Source: CAZDRI01 sp964508055 (lineage in GTDB: Bacteria > Pseudomonadota > Gammaproteobacteria > PS1 > Pseudothioglobaceae). From it: a DNA stretch of 64,000 nt. The notes under the pieces are model-generated. The model saw only the letters and a program-made list of their open reading frames with translations, was not told where the DNA came from and made no database searches. Shown here piece by piece: positions 37,199-45,747 of the stretch. How positions within the stretch are numbered: position 1 is the stretch's first letter; every line of letters begins with the position of its first letter. The DNA lies in contig CAZDRI010000007.1 of the NCBI GenBank assembly GCA_964508055.1, forward strand, positions 1 to 64,000, written 5' to 3'. Made by a program: the position numbers and the translations under genes.

Positions 37199-38044
37199 AT
37201 GTTAGCAATAATAGGTGGTACAGGTATATATAATATTGAAGGTATAAAAACTATTAAAAAAATAGCTATAGATACCCCTTTCGGTAAACCTTCAAGCAGT
37301 ATAATAAAAGCAAATTATAAAGATAAAACTATACTTTTCCTACCACGTCATGGTGAAAATCATCAATACTTACCTCATGAGATAAATTACCAAGCTAATA
37401 TATTTGCTTTAAAAAAATTAGGAGCAAAACAAATTTTAGGTTTTTCTGCTGCTGGTAGCCTTAGAGAAAATATCCATCCTGGAGATTTTGTTGTCCCAGC
37501 ACAATATATTGACTTCCTAAAATCTAATAGAAAACGAACTTTTTTTGGCGATGGTATTGCTGCCCATATATCCACTGCAATCCCTACTTGTGAAAATATT
37601 ACCTCGTGGGCTAAAGATAAAGCTCAAACTATGAATATTAAATTACACACTAATAAAACTTATGTTTGTGTAGATGGTCCAAGACTTGGGACTAAAGCAG
37701 AAAGTAATTTTTTTCGCTCTATTGGTTGTGATGTAGTTGGTATGAGTAATGTGCCTGAAGTTTATTTAGCAAGAGAAGCACAAATTTGCTACGCTACAAT
37801 ATGCATAATAACTGACTATGATTGCTGGATGGAAGATGAAAAATATCATGTAAGTGTAAAAGATGTCATCAGTCGCTATGGCGAAAGTATTAATAAAGCT
37901 AAAAAACTATTATTAGCACTATTAGAAACCGATATTGCAAAAATTGATGAAGATTATCGTAAATCCCTAACTGATGCCATACTTACACCTTATGAATATT
38001 TAACAAAAGATAAAAAAGATTTATTAGCTGTGCTTACTAAATGA
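37199..38044 (+). CDS. mtnP: MTAP-type nucleoside phosphorylase
   Basis: The 281-residue protein belongs to the methylthioadenosine phosphorylase family. The N-terminus is LAIIGGTGIY, RHGENHQYLPHEINYQANIF binds phosphate and sugar, and MSNVPEVYLAREAQICYATI and ITDYDCW form the purine and methylthio pocket. The annotated reaction is phosphorolysis of 5'-methylthioadenosine. Inside this operon a second substrate, 5'-deoxy-5'-dimethylarsinoyl-adenosine, is plausible; cleavage would give adenine and an arsenosugar 1-phosphate. It overlaps the following transferase by 4 bp. Confidence 0.9.
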   Translation: MLAIIGGTGIYNIEGIKTIKKIAIDTPFGKPSSSIIKANYKDKTILFLPRHGENHQYLPHEINYQANIFALKKLGAKQILGFSAAGSLRENIHPGDFVVPAQYIDFLKSNRKRTFFGDGIAAHISTAIPTCENITSWAKDKAQTMNIKLHTNKTYVCVDGPRLGTKAESNFFRSIGCDVVGMSNVPEVYLAREAQICYATICIITDYDCWMEDEKYHVSVKDVISRYGESINKAKKLLLALLETDIAKIDEDYRKSLTDAILTPYEYLTKDKKDLLAVLTK

Positions 38045-38718
38045 TTAAACTTTCAATAATCATCCCATTAGCTAAAGATGATTTAACTTACAAAAAATTA
38101 ATTCCTGATTTAAAAAAATTAGCTAAAAATAATGAAATAATTTTCGTAAGCACTAAAGATAATAAAGAAAATAATAATATTTTAAAAATAAAAAATATCA
38201 AACTATTAATAAGCAAGGCTGGTAGAGCAAAGTCTATGAATTATGGGGCTAACAAAGCAAGTGGTGAATACTTGTGGTTTTTACATGCTGATTCTAAATT
38301 TACAGAGAATACTGTTAGCGAATTATTAAAAGCAATGCGTTATTACCCTGATTGTCTTATATATTTCCAACTTGGATTTTTAAATGATGCTATTAAATTA
38401 ATAAAGATAAATGAATGGGGAGCTAATTTTAGGTCTAAAGTATTTAAAATACCTTTTGGTGATCAAGGCTTTTGTATTAAGAAAAGTCTATTTAAAAAAG
38501 CTGGTTCTTATAATGAAAGTCTGAGCTATGGCGAAGACCATGTCTTTGTATGGCAAGTAAGGCAAAATAATATTAAATTACATGCTATTAACACTAAACT
38601 TTACACCAGTAGTAGAAAATATAAAAAACATGGTTGGCTCAAAACTACTTTTATACACCAATATTTATGGTTAAAACAAGCATACCCAGAATGGAAAAAA
38701 CTACGAAAAATAAAATAA
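38041..38718 (+). CDS. rSAM/selenodomain-associated transferase 2 (GT2 glycosyltransferase)
   Basis: A 225-residue soluble GT-A protein of the TIGR04283 type, named for its co-occurrence with ArsS-like radical SAM proteins. The start is IKLSIIIPLAKDD. The diagnostic block SKAGRAKSMNYGANKASGEY then WFLHADSKF (near residue 58) includes the metal-binding HADS. GDQGFCIKKSLFKKAG is also typical. It could transfer the arsenosugar to glycerol, phosphatidylglycerol or another acceptor; this is inference. It ends inside the start of the following transferase. Confidence 0.88.
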   Translation: MIKLSIIIPLAKDDLTYKKLIPDLKKLAKNNEIIFVSTKDNKENNNILKIKNIKLLISKAGRAKSMNYGANKASGEYLWFLHADSKFTENTVSELLKAMRYYPDCLIYFQLGFLNDAIKLIKINEWGANFRSKVFKIPFGDQGFCIKKSLFKKAGSYNESLSYGEDHVFVWQVRQNNIKLHAINTKLYTSSRKYKKHGWLKTTFIHQYLWLKQAYPEWKKLRKIK

Positions 38719-39380
38719 ATATTGCTTTGGCTACTTTTGTAAAAACTCCTAATCTAAGTCCTATTAAGACAAGATTAGCAAAAGATATAAGTCATAAAAA
38801 GGCTATTAAATTTTATGAACTAAGCTTAAATGCAATAAAAGAATTAATAAAAGAAATAATAGACTTAAAGATAGATTCTTACTGGGCTATTGCTGAAAAA
38901 AACGCCCTACAATTAGCTATATGGTCTGATAATAAAACTATATGGACTGGTGAAGGGAACTTAGGAGAAAGATTAAATAATGTATATTGTTATCTGAAGA
39001 AAAAATATAAATTTGTGATTTTAATTGGTTCTGATAGCCCTCAATTAGACAAAGCAACTATTAAAAAAACAATATTAAAATTAAATGAAAATAATTGTAT
39101 TATTGGCAAAAGTAAAGATGGCGGATTTTATCTTTTTGCATCTGGAGTAGATATTAAAAAAAGAGTTTTTACTAATGTAACTTATAGTGAAAATACAACT
39201 TTGCTTCAATTAACAAGAAATCTAAAACAGCATAATATTAATATTAAATTTTTAAGCGAAAAAGTTGATGTGGATACCGCTTCTGATATAGGTTATTTAT
39301 TAAGCGAATTAAAAAACTTAACTCATATTAGCAACAAACAAAAAATATTATCCAAATGGCTGAAAAACTTAGACCTTTGA
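38691..39380 (+). CDS. rSAM/selenodomain-associated transferase 1 (DUF2064 nucleotidyl/glycosyltransferase)
   Basis: A DUF2064 (TIGR04282) protein of about 229 residues. The motifs are ALATFVKTPNLSPIKTRLAK near the start, LIGSDSPQLD (metal site), GKSKDGGFYLF and VDVDTASDIGYLL. The fold is like CofC and MobA nucleotidyltransferases, so an activating step such as making an NDP-arsenosugar from a sugar 1-phosphate is conceivable. The start at 38691 (MEKTTKNK) is preferred; in-frame ATGs at 38667 and 38634 lie deeper in the upstream gene. It closes the operon. Confidence 0.85.
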   Translation: MEKTTKNKINIALATFVKTPNLSPIKTRLAKDISHKKAIKFYELSLNAIKELIKEIIDLKIDSYWAIAEKNALQLAIWSDNKTIWTGEGNLGERLNNVYCYLKKKYKFVILIGSDSPQLDKATIKKTILKLNENNCIIGKSKDGGFYLFASGVDIKKRVFTNVTYSENTTLLQLTRNLKQHNINIKFLSEKVDVDTASDIGYLLSELKNLTHISNKQKILSKWLKNLDL

Positions 39381-39412
39381 ATATCTCTACATAAGAATAT
39401 GGATTTAGACTA

Positions 39413-40369
39413 TTAATTAAATAAAGAGCTTACAGATTCCTCTAAACCGATGCGTTTTATTATTTCTGCTAAAGTATTAGCAATTGAAAGCTGTCTTATT
39501 TTATTTGATTTTTTTGCATTTTCACTTAAGGGTATAGAATTAGTTACAACTAATTCATCTAATTGAGAATTATTAATATTATCTATTGCCGCCCCTGATA
39601 ACACAGGATGAGTAGCGTATGCTACAACTTTTTTGGCATTTTTACCTTTTAATACATTAGCAGCATGACACAGTGTACCTGCAGTATCTACCATGTCGTC
39701 TACTAAAATACAAGTTCTGTCTTCAACCTCACCAATAACATTCATTACTGTAATTCTATTTGGTTCTGGTCTTCTTTTATCAATGATAACAAGTTCTGCA
39801 TCGTTTAGTTTTTTAGCCATAGCCCTTGCTCTTACTACCCCCCCTACATCAGGAGATACAACAACAACATTAGCATAATTTTTTTCTAAAATATCTTTGC
39901 TTAACATTGGAAATGCATAAATATTATCAACTGGAATATCAAAAAAACCTTGAATTTGATCAGCATGTAAATCTACAGTTAAAACTCTATCAATTCCTGC
40001 TGAACCAATCATTTGTGCTGCTAATTTTGCAGTTATAGGAACTCTTGACAAATATGAGCGCCTATCTTGCCTTGAATAACCAAAGTATGGGATAACAGCA
40101 GTAATTCTCTTAGCGGATGCTCTTTTTAATGCATCAACTATTATTAATAACTCCATTAGATTTTTAGCTGGTTTTGGCGGGCATGTAGGTTGAACAACAA
40201 AAACATCAAAGCCCCTCACATTTTCTAAGATTTCTACTCTTGATTCACCATCACTAAAGTAAGAAATATTAGCCCTACCTAAAGGTATGTTTAAGTTTTT
40301 AGTAATCTCATTAGCAAGCTCTTTATTTGAGTTACCGCTAAATATTTTAATAATTCTAGATAGTGACAT
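39413..40369 (-). CDS. prs: Ribose-phosphate pyrophosphokinase
   Basis: Prs makes PRPP from ribose-5-phosphate and ATP. The catalytic and binding motifs are present: KIFSGNSNKELANEI at the start, VIPYFGYSRQDRR, TVDLHADQIQGFFDIPVDN and the PRPP loop CILVDDMVDTAGTL near residue 220. Length 318 is normal. It lies immediately downstream of tRNA-Gln and ispE, an order conserved in gammaproteobacteria. Prs feeds HisZ/HisG, TrpD and PurA pathways encoded elsewhere in this window. Confidence 0.97.
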   Translation of the reverse strand: MSLSRIIKIFSGNSNKELANEITKNLNIPLGRANISYFSDGESRVEILENVRGFDVFVVQPTCPPKPAKNLMELLIIVDALKRASAKRITAVIPYFGYSRQDRRSYLSRVPITAKLAAQMIGSAGIDRVLTVDLHADQIQGFFDIPVDNIYAFPMLSKDILEKNYANVVVVSPDVGGVVRARAMAKKLNDAELVIIDKRRPEPNRITVMNVIGEVEDRTCILVDDMVDTAGTLCHAANVLKGKNAKKVVAYATHPVLSGAAIDNINNSQLDELVVTNSIPLSENAKKSNKIRQLSIANTLAEIIKRIGLEESVSSLFN

Positions 40370-40398
40370 ATGTTTAATCTTTCATTCAAATAAAAAAA

Positions 40399-40473
40399 TG
40401 GCTGGGATGGCAGGATTCGAACCTGCGTGTGACGGGATCAAAACCCGTTGCCTTACCGCTTGGCGACATCCCA
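40399..40473 (-). tRNA. tRNA-Gln (TTG)
   Basis: On the minus strand the acceptor TGGGATG pairs with CATCCCA, followed by G and an encoded CCA. The D-arm is CGCCAAGCGGTAAGGC, the anticodon stem-loop ACGGGTTTTGATCCCGT carries TTG, and the T-arm is GCAGGTTCGAATCCTGC. The gene sits between ispE and prs, the usual gammaproteobacterial place. Its first 21 bases overlap the end of the ispE reading frame. Confidence 0.97.
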
Positions 40474-41310
40474 ATAAATTGGTGATTTATCAATAGCTTT
40501 TTGAACATAACCATTCCATTTGCTTGGTATTTTTTTTAATGATTTCTCCGCTTCAATTCTTTTTTTAAACTCAATAAATACACAAGACCCTGTGCCAGAT
40601 AATCTTGCTTCTCCTATATAATTTTCACAGTTATTTAGCCAGTCAAGTGCTTCTTTTATATCACTTTGAATACTAATAGCTGCTGTAAGACAATCGTTAT
40701 GTAAATCTAAGTTATTTTGATAAAAGTTTGATATTTTCAACTCTTGAGGTGTCATTGTCAATGCTTGGTGAGAGAAAATTTCTTTAGTTGAAATAGATTT
40801 ATTGCTAAAAATTAATAAAAAATAATTACTATTTGTTTTTATTGGCACTAATTTATCACCTATACCTTCTGCCCAAGCTGTTTTGCAATTAATAAAAACA
40901 GGAACATCCGCACCTAAACTCAGCCCAAGTTTCATTAATTCTTTTTTGCTTAAATTTATTTGCCATAATTTATTTAATATAACTAAAGTTGTAGCACAGT
41001 TTGAGCTGCCGCCACCTAAACCTGCACCTATAGGGATTTTTTTATTTATCTTAATATCAGCACCTTTATTAGTATTAGTGTATTTTTGTAGTAGTTTTGC
41101 AGCTTTTATAATTAAATCATCTTTTTCTTTTATATTTTCATTGCCTGATGTTCTTTTAACTTTGCCATCATCTCTAATATTAAAATAAAGTTCATCATAT
41201 AAATCTATTAATTGAAAAACTGTTTGTAAACTATGATAACCATCTTCTCTTTTATTAATAATATGCAAAAATAAATTTATCTTTGCAGGCGATAAATATT
41301 TTTTAGACAT
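40453..41310 (-). CDS. ispE: 4-diphosphocytidyl-2-C-methyl-D-erythritol kinase
   Basis: IspE phosphorylates CDP-methylerythritol in the MEP isoprenoid pathway. It is a GHMP kinase: SPAKINLFLHIINKREDGYH at the N-terminus, the ATP loop KKIPIGAGLGGGSSNCATTL near residue 90 and the third motif ARLSGTGSCVFIEF near 235. Length 285 is normal. The last six codons (WDVAKR) and the stop lie within tRNA-Gln, so the mRNA 3' end and the tRNA compete for the same DNA. It overlaps orn by 8 bp. Confidence 0.95.
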   Translation of the reverse strand: MSKKYLSPAKINLFLHIINKREDGYHSLQTVFQLIDLYDELYFNIRDDGKVKRTSGNENIKEKDDLIIKAAKLLQKYTNTNKGADIKINKKIPIGAGLGGGSSNCATTLVILNKLWQINLSKKELMKLGLSLGADVPVFINCKTAWAEGIGDKLVPIKTNSNYFLLIFSNKSISTKEIFSHQALTMTPQELKISNFYQNNLDLHNDCLTAAISIQSDIKEALDWLNNCENYIGEARLSGTGSCVFIEFKKRIEAEKSLKKIPSKWNGYVQKAIDKSPIYWDVAKR

Positions 41311-41869
41311 TAATAAAATGTTTACGATAAAATTTTAATTCATTAATTGAATCATAAATATCACTAAGAGCAAGATGAGATGATTCTTTGTTAGAATTTT
41401 TAATAATTTCACTTTTCCAGCGTTTTGCTAGCTCTTTTAAGGTGCTTACATCAATATGACGATAATGAAAATATTTTTCTAATTCTGGCATGTAGTTTGC
41501 TAAAAACCTCCTATCTTGACAAATACTATTGCCACACATAGGTGAGGTTTTTTTAGCGACATGTTTTTTAACAAAATCTAATATAATTTTTTCAGCTTGT
41601 TTTTCATTAATTTTTGACTCTCTTACTCTAGCAATAAGTCCAGACTTGGCATGCTGATTAGTATTCCATTTGTCCATATTATTTAAAATCTTATCGTCTT
41701 GATAAATTGCTATAGAAGGGCTTTCATCTATCATATTTAAGTCTTTATCAGTAATAACACAAGCAATTTCAATAATTACATCAGTGATAGGATTAAGACC
41801 TGACATCTCTAAGTCAATCCAAATAAGGTTTTTTTTATTTCTTAAACTGCTATTTTTAGCATTATTCAT
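41303..41869 (-). CDS. orn: Oligoribonuclease
   Basis: Orn degrades short RNA oligomers, including dinucleotides from cyclic di-GMP turnover. It is a DEDD exonuclease: NLIWIDLEMSGLNP has the first Asp-Glu pair, GNSICQDRRFLANYMPELE the second Asp, and HLALSDIYDSINELKFYR the His and Asp of motif III. Length 188 fits. It shares one base with trpD and 8 bp with ispE, forming a trpD-orn-ispE run. Confidence 0.96.
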   Translation of the reverse strand: MNNAKNSSLRNKKNLIWIDLEMSGLNPITDVIIEIACVITDKDLNMIDESPSIAIYQDDKILNNMDKWNTNQHAKSGLIARVRESKINEKQAEKIILDFVKKHVAKKTSPMCGNSICQDRRFLANYMPELEKYFHYRHIDVSTLKELAKRWKSEIIKNSNKESSHLALSDIYDSINELKFYRKHFINV

Positions 41870-42885
41870 TATGAATGACTCATTTTTATTAATTCTCTCA
41901 ATTTAGCTAAAGCTTTTTTAGAATTTAAAATATCCATAGCTCTTGCAATTCCAGTATTTAAGTTATTTTCAATACCTGATACATAAATAGCAGCACCAGC
42001 ATTTAATGCAATAATATCTTTATGAGCTCCATTTTCCCCATTAAATGCCGCTTTTATCATATCAAGGCTTTGGTGAACTGAGGAGCATTTAATTTCACTA
42101 ATAGCAGATTTATTAATGTTAAATTGCTCAGGCTCAATTTGATACTCTGTTATTTTGCTGTTTTTAAGCTCAGCAATATAAGTTTTATCAGCTATGCTTA
42201 TCTCATCCATTTTATCAGCAGAGTGCACTACTAATACATGTTCAGAACCTAATTCATTTAAAACATTTGCAATAGGGTTAATTAAATCTCTATCAAAAAC
42301 ACCTAATACTTGTTTTTTAGCTCCAGCAGGGTTAGTAAGAGGACCTAATATATTAAAGATAGTTTTTACCCCCATATCACGCCGAGCAGTAATAGCGTAT
42401 TTCATAGCTGAGTGATAAACTGGAGCAAACATAAAACCAATATTAATGTCGTTAATACATTTATTTACAGTATCTAAGGGTGCATCAATTTTTACCCCTG
42501 CTAATTCTAAAATATCAGCACTACCAGACTTGCTAGATACAGACCTATTACCATGTTTTGCTACTTTTGCTCCAGCGGCTGCTGCAACAATAGCACTAGC
42601 AGTTGATATATTAAAAGTATTAGTGTTATCGCCACCAGTACCGCAAGTATCAATAAGATTGTTTTTATCAACCACATCTAATTTTGCTGATAGTTTGCGC
42701 ATAACTTTTACAGCAGATACTATTTCATCAATTGTCTCACCTTTCATTGCTAATGCTATTAAAAATCCAGCTATTTGCGCATCAGTTGTTTCTCCAGTCA
42801 TAATATCATTCATAATATTTAACATATCATCAGCGTTTAAGTTTTTATGACTCATAAGAGTTTTTATTGCTTGTTTTATATTCAT
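41869..42885 (-). CDS. trpD: Anthranilate phosphoribosyltransferase
   Basis: TrpD attaches PRPP to anthranilate in tryptophan synthesis. The PRPP and anthranilate motifs are DTCGTGGDNTNTFNIST near residue 80 and KHGNRSVSSKSGSADILE near 108. MKYAITARRDMGVKTIFNIL follows near 165, then GPLTNPAGAKKQVLGVF. Length 338 is normal. No other trp gene is adjacent, so the pathway genes are scattered. It is the first gene of the run with orn and ispE. Confidence 0.96.
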   Translation of the reverse strand: MNIKQAIKTLMSHKNLNADDMLNIMNDIMTGETTDAQIAGFLIALAMKGETIDEIVSAVKVMRKLSAKLDVVDKNNLIDTCGTGGDNTNTFNISTASAIVAAAAGAKVAKHGNRSVSSKSGSADILELAGVKIDAPLDTVNKCINDINIGFMFAPVYHSAMKYAITARRDMGVKTIFNILGPLTNPAGAKKQVLGVFDRDLINPIANVLNELGSEHVLVVHSADKMDEISIADKTYIAELKNSKITEYQIEPEQFNINKSAISEIKCSSVHQSLDMIKAAFNGENGAHKDIIALNAGAAIYVSGIENNLNTGIARAMDILNSKKALAKLRELIKMSHS

Positions 42886-43126
42886 TAATTATTTATAAAA
42901 AGTAACTTGAAGGACATTATATAATATTACACATATAGCTATTCAGTATTGTAGAAAACATATATAACCATATAAAAAACTATTGGAATTACATTTTTTG
43001 CACTTATGCAGTAGTTTTATATTAATTTGATTAACTATATAAAAAGTTTTCTATATTAGATACATACAAAAAGGATAAACATCAACTCTAACAAGGTAAA
43101 ATACACTTTATTTTTTACTCAAGAAA

Positions 43127-44092
43127 ATGGATTATCAAAATACATTTGCAGAATTAGGTAAGCACATAAATAGGAGGATTGTTGGTCAAGAACATTTAAT
43201 TAAGCAAATGTTAATTGCTATTTTATCTGACGGTCATCTATTAGTTGAAGGACCTCCAGGTCTTGCAAAAACAACTGCAATTAAAACCCTAGCTCAAGCT
43301 ATTGATGCAAATTTTCATAGAATACAATTTACTCCTGATTTATTACCAGCAGATTTAACTGGCACAGATATTTATAAAATAGAAGAATCTCGCTTTGAAT
43401 TTCAAAAAGGTCCCATTTTTCATAATCTTATATTAGCAGACGAAATTAACCGTTCTCCTGCTAAAGTTCAATCAGCTCTTTTAGAAGCTATGGAAGAAAA
43501 ACAAATCACTGTTGGACATTCATCATATGAACTTCCAAAGTTATTTTTAGTAATGGCTACTCAAAACCCTATTGAACAAGAGGGAACGTATCCACTGCCA
43601 GAAGCTCAATTAGATAGATTTTTATTTCATGTAGAAATTGATTATCCTAATATCAAACATGAAAGAGAGATTTTAAATATTGCAAGAAATGAAACTTGGG
43701 GTGATAGTAAAAAATATCTAACAGATAATCTTTTATCACAAGAGAATTTATTTAATACAAGAGCTGAGATTGGCAAAATTTTTATGAATGAAGATGTTGA
43801 AGAATATTTGTTACAGTTAATTAACGCAACAAGAAACCCTAAGCTTTATAGTGAGAATTTAGCAGAATATATTGAATATGCAGTAAGTCCAAGAGCTACA
43901 ATAGCATTGGAAAAGACATCTAAAGCTCATGCTTTTTTAAGTAATCGTGATTATGTAACTCCAGAAGATTTAAGGTCTGTTATTTTTGATGTGTTTAGAC
44001 ATCGTTTGATTTTAAGTTTTAAAGCAGAAACTAAAGGAATTACTAAAAATCAGGCAATTGAAGAATTACTAAACTCTGTACCTAGCCCCTAA
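43127..44092 (+). CDS. MoxR family AAA+ ATPase
   Basis: A 321-residue MoxR-type chaperone ATPase. Walker A is GPPGLAKTTAIKTLA near residue 45, Walker B is NLILADEINRSPAKVQSAL, sensor 1 lies in LVMATQNPIEQEGTYPLPEAQ and the lid follows. MoxR proteins usually act with VWA-domain partners to insert metals or assemble enzyme complexes. Here the DUF58 and VWA genes that normally follow are absent; the next gene is convergent. Its target is therefore not evident. Confidence 0.9.
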   Translation: MDYQNTFAELGKHINRRIVGQEHLIKQMLIAILSDGHLLVEGPPGLAKTTAIKTLAQAIDANFHRIQFTPDLLPADLTGTDIYKIEESRFEFQKGPIFHNLILADEINRSPAKVQSALLEAMEEKQITVGHSSYELPKLFLVMATQNPIEQEGTYPLPEAQLDRFLFHVEIDYPNIKHEREILNIARNETWGDSKKYLTDNLLSQENLFNTRAEIGKIFMNEDVEEYLLQLINATRNPKLYSENLAEYIEYAVSPRATIALEKTSKAHAFLSNRDYVTPEDLRSVIFDVFRHRLILSFKAETKGITKNQAIEELLNSVPSP

Positions 44093-44157
44093 AACACCAA
44101 GCATTGGATATTGTTTTAAAAATCAATAATTTATAAAACTCTCTTCCTAAATTTTAT

Positions 44158-45117
44158 TTACCTAACATTTATATTATCAGTAATTAAGTTTTTAATAATA
44201 ATATTAGCCATACTTTCAGCTGTTAAAGTAGTTAATTCTTCTAATAGTGTTTTTTCTTTTTTATATTCAATTCTAGTTTTAACTCCTATTTTTTGAATAG
44301 CAACAAAATTAGCATCGCCAATACCATCAATTAACCCTAATTTAACACCTTTATCGCCCAACCATACTAAGCCTGAGAATAAATCTTTATTATTAACTAA
44401 TTTATTTTTTCTGCCATTTTTTACAGCTGTAATAAAGTTTGTATGGGTTTTATCTAAAATTTCTTTTTTAATATGTTTAACAATTTTTTCATCTTCTTTA
44501 CTAAAAGGGTCTAAAAATCCTTTATATTCTCCTGCCACATAAAGTCTTCTTTCAATTCCTAGTTTTTTCATAGCATCTACTGCTCCGAAACTACTCATAA
44601 TTACCCCTATTGAACCTACTATTGATGATTTATCAGCATAAATTTCATCTGCTACTGCTGCAATAAAATAACACCCTGAGACACAGATATCATCTATTAC
44701 TACATAAAGTTTTTTGTTATATTGTTTTTTTAAAATATTAATACCTTTATAAATCTTATTAGCTTGTACTGGAGACCCCCCTGGAGAGTTAAGTCTTAAT
44801 ATCACACCTTTGGAATTACTATCTTTAAATGCTTTTGATAATAATTTTAAACTTTCATCAGCACTAATAGCTCCATCTTGTTCTATTACTCCAGAGAGTA
44901 TAACTTCTGCTGCAAAAGGCTTTTCTTTTTTGATTGCCATATCAAGCATATCAGTTTCTTCTATGTTTACATAAGTAATAAATCCTATATAACTTAAAAG
45001 TATTAATGTTAAAAATATTCTCCAACGCCTTCTTGATTTATTTTGCTTAATTAACTCTTTTGATATTAATGCTAATTCTTTAATTGCTTGAGTTTCGTTT
45101 TTATTTTCTTCTATCAC
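44158..45117 (-). CDS. sppA: S49 family signal peptide peptidase (SppA, short form)
   Basis: A membrane serine protease of 319 residues that degrades cleaved signal peptides. One membrane segment lies near residues 34-50. The serine-lysine dyad is in DDICVSGCYFIAAVADEIYA (Ser near residue 148) and GEYKGFLDPFSKED. GVILRLNSPGGSPVQANKIY is also typical. The short single-domain form is common outside enterics. Its start is only 24 bp from the divergent ccmA start. Confidence 0.9.
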   Translation of the reverse strand: MIEENKNETQAIKELALISKELIKQNKSRRRWRIFLTLILLSYIGFITYVNIEETDMLDMAIKKEKPFAAEVILSGVIEQDGAISADESLKLLSKAFKDSNSKGVILRLNSPGGSPVQANKIYKGINILKKQYNKKLYVVIDDICVSGCYFIAAVADEIYADKSSIVGSIGVIMSSFGAVDAMKKLGIERRLYVAGEYKGFLDPFSKEDEKIVKHIKKEILDKTHTNFITAVKNGRKNKLVNNKDLFSGLVWLGDKGVKLGLIDGIGDANFVAIQKIGVKTRIEYKKEKTLLEELTTLTAESMANIIIKNLITDNINVR

Positions 45118-45141
45118 TTTTTTTCTCTAAAATATACACTT

Positions 45142-45747
45142 ATGAATCTATTATCCGTAACAAACCTTGAATGTCAAAAAGGCTTTAATTTACTGTTTAA
45201 AAACTTAAGTTTTTCACTGCAAAGAGGTGATATTTTACGCATTATAGGCGCTAATGGCTGCGGAAAAACTTCATTACTAAAAATTGTTGCTGGTCTAAAT
45301 TCTTATGAAAAAGGTGAAATATTATATAAAAACAAAAAAACTAACTCCAGTAATTATTTTGAAAAATCTTATTATTTAGGTCATTCTCATGCAATAAGCA
45401 AGGTTTTAACAGTTTATGAAAATTTAGAATTTTTAGTTAGTTTAAAACAAAAAATAAAAAAAAAGAAACTTTTATCCGCTTTAGAAAGTGTAGGTCTAAA
45501 GCATTATAAAAATGAAAGATGCACTTATCTTTCAGCTGGTCAAAAAAGACGAATATTAATTGCAAGTTTGTTTGTTATAGACTTAAAGCTATGGATATTA
45601 GATGAGCCTTTTACTTCACTTGATATTGATGGTATTGAAATAGTTGAAAATCTAATTAATAATCATGCAAAAAATGGAGGTGTCTGTATTTTCACCTCTC
45701 ATCAAGAGCCTAGTTTATTTAAAATAAATAAAAGTATCACTTTATGA
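45142..45747 (+). CDS. ccmA: Heme exporter ATP-binding protein CcmA
   Basis: CcmA is the ATPase of the cytochrome c maturation heme-handling complex. Start 45142 (MNLLSVTNLECQK) is chosen because an upstream ATG at 45088 would lie inside divergent sppA. Walker A is IIGANGCGKTSLLKIVAGL, the signature is LSAGQKRRILIASLFV and Walker B is LWILDEPFTSLD. At 201 residues it is typical. It overlaps ccmB by 4 bp. The machinery serves the diheme and octaheme cytochromes encoded at 49810-53285. Confidence 0.92.
   Translation: MNLLSVTNLECQKGFNLLFKNLSFSLQRGDILRIIGANGCGKTSLLKIVAGLNSYEKGEILYKNKKTNSSNYFEKSYYLGHSHAISKVLTVYENLEFLVSLKQKIKKKKLLSALESVGLKHYKNERCTYLSAGQKRRILIASLFVIDLKLWILDEPFTSLDIDGIEIVENLINNHAKNGGVCIFTSHQEPSLFKINKSITL

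Noticed and set aside
42446..42850. Long frame opposite trpD
   Set aside because: Antisense shadow of a clear trpD, caused by the AT-rich codon pattern; no domain or ribosome site.
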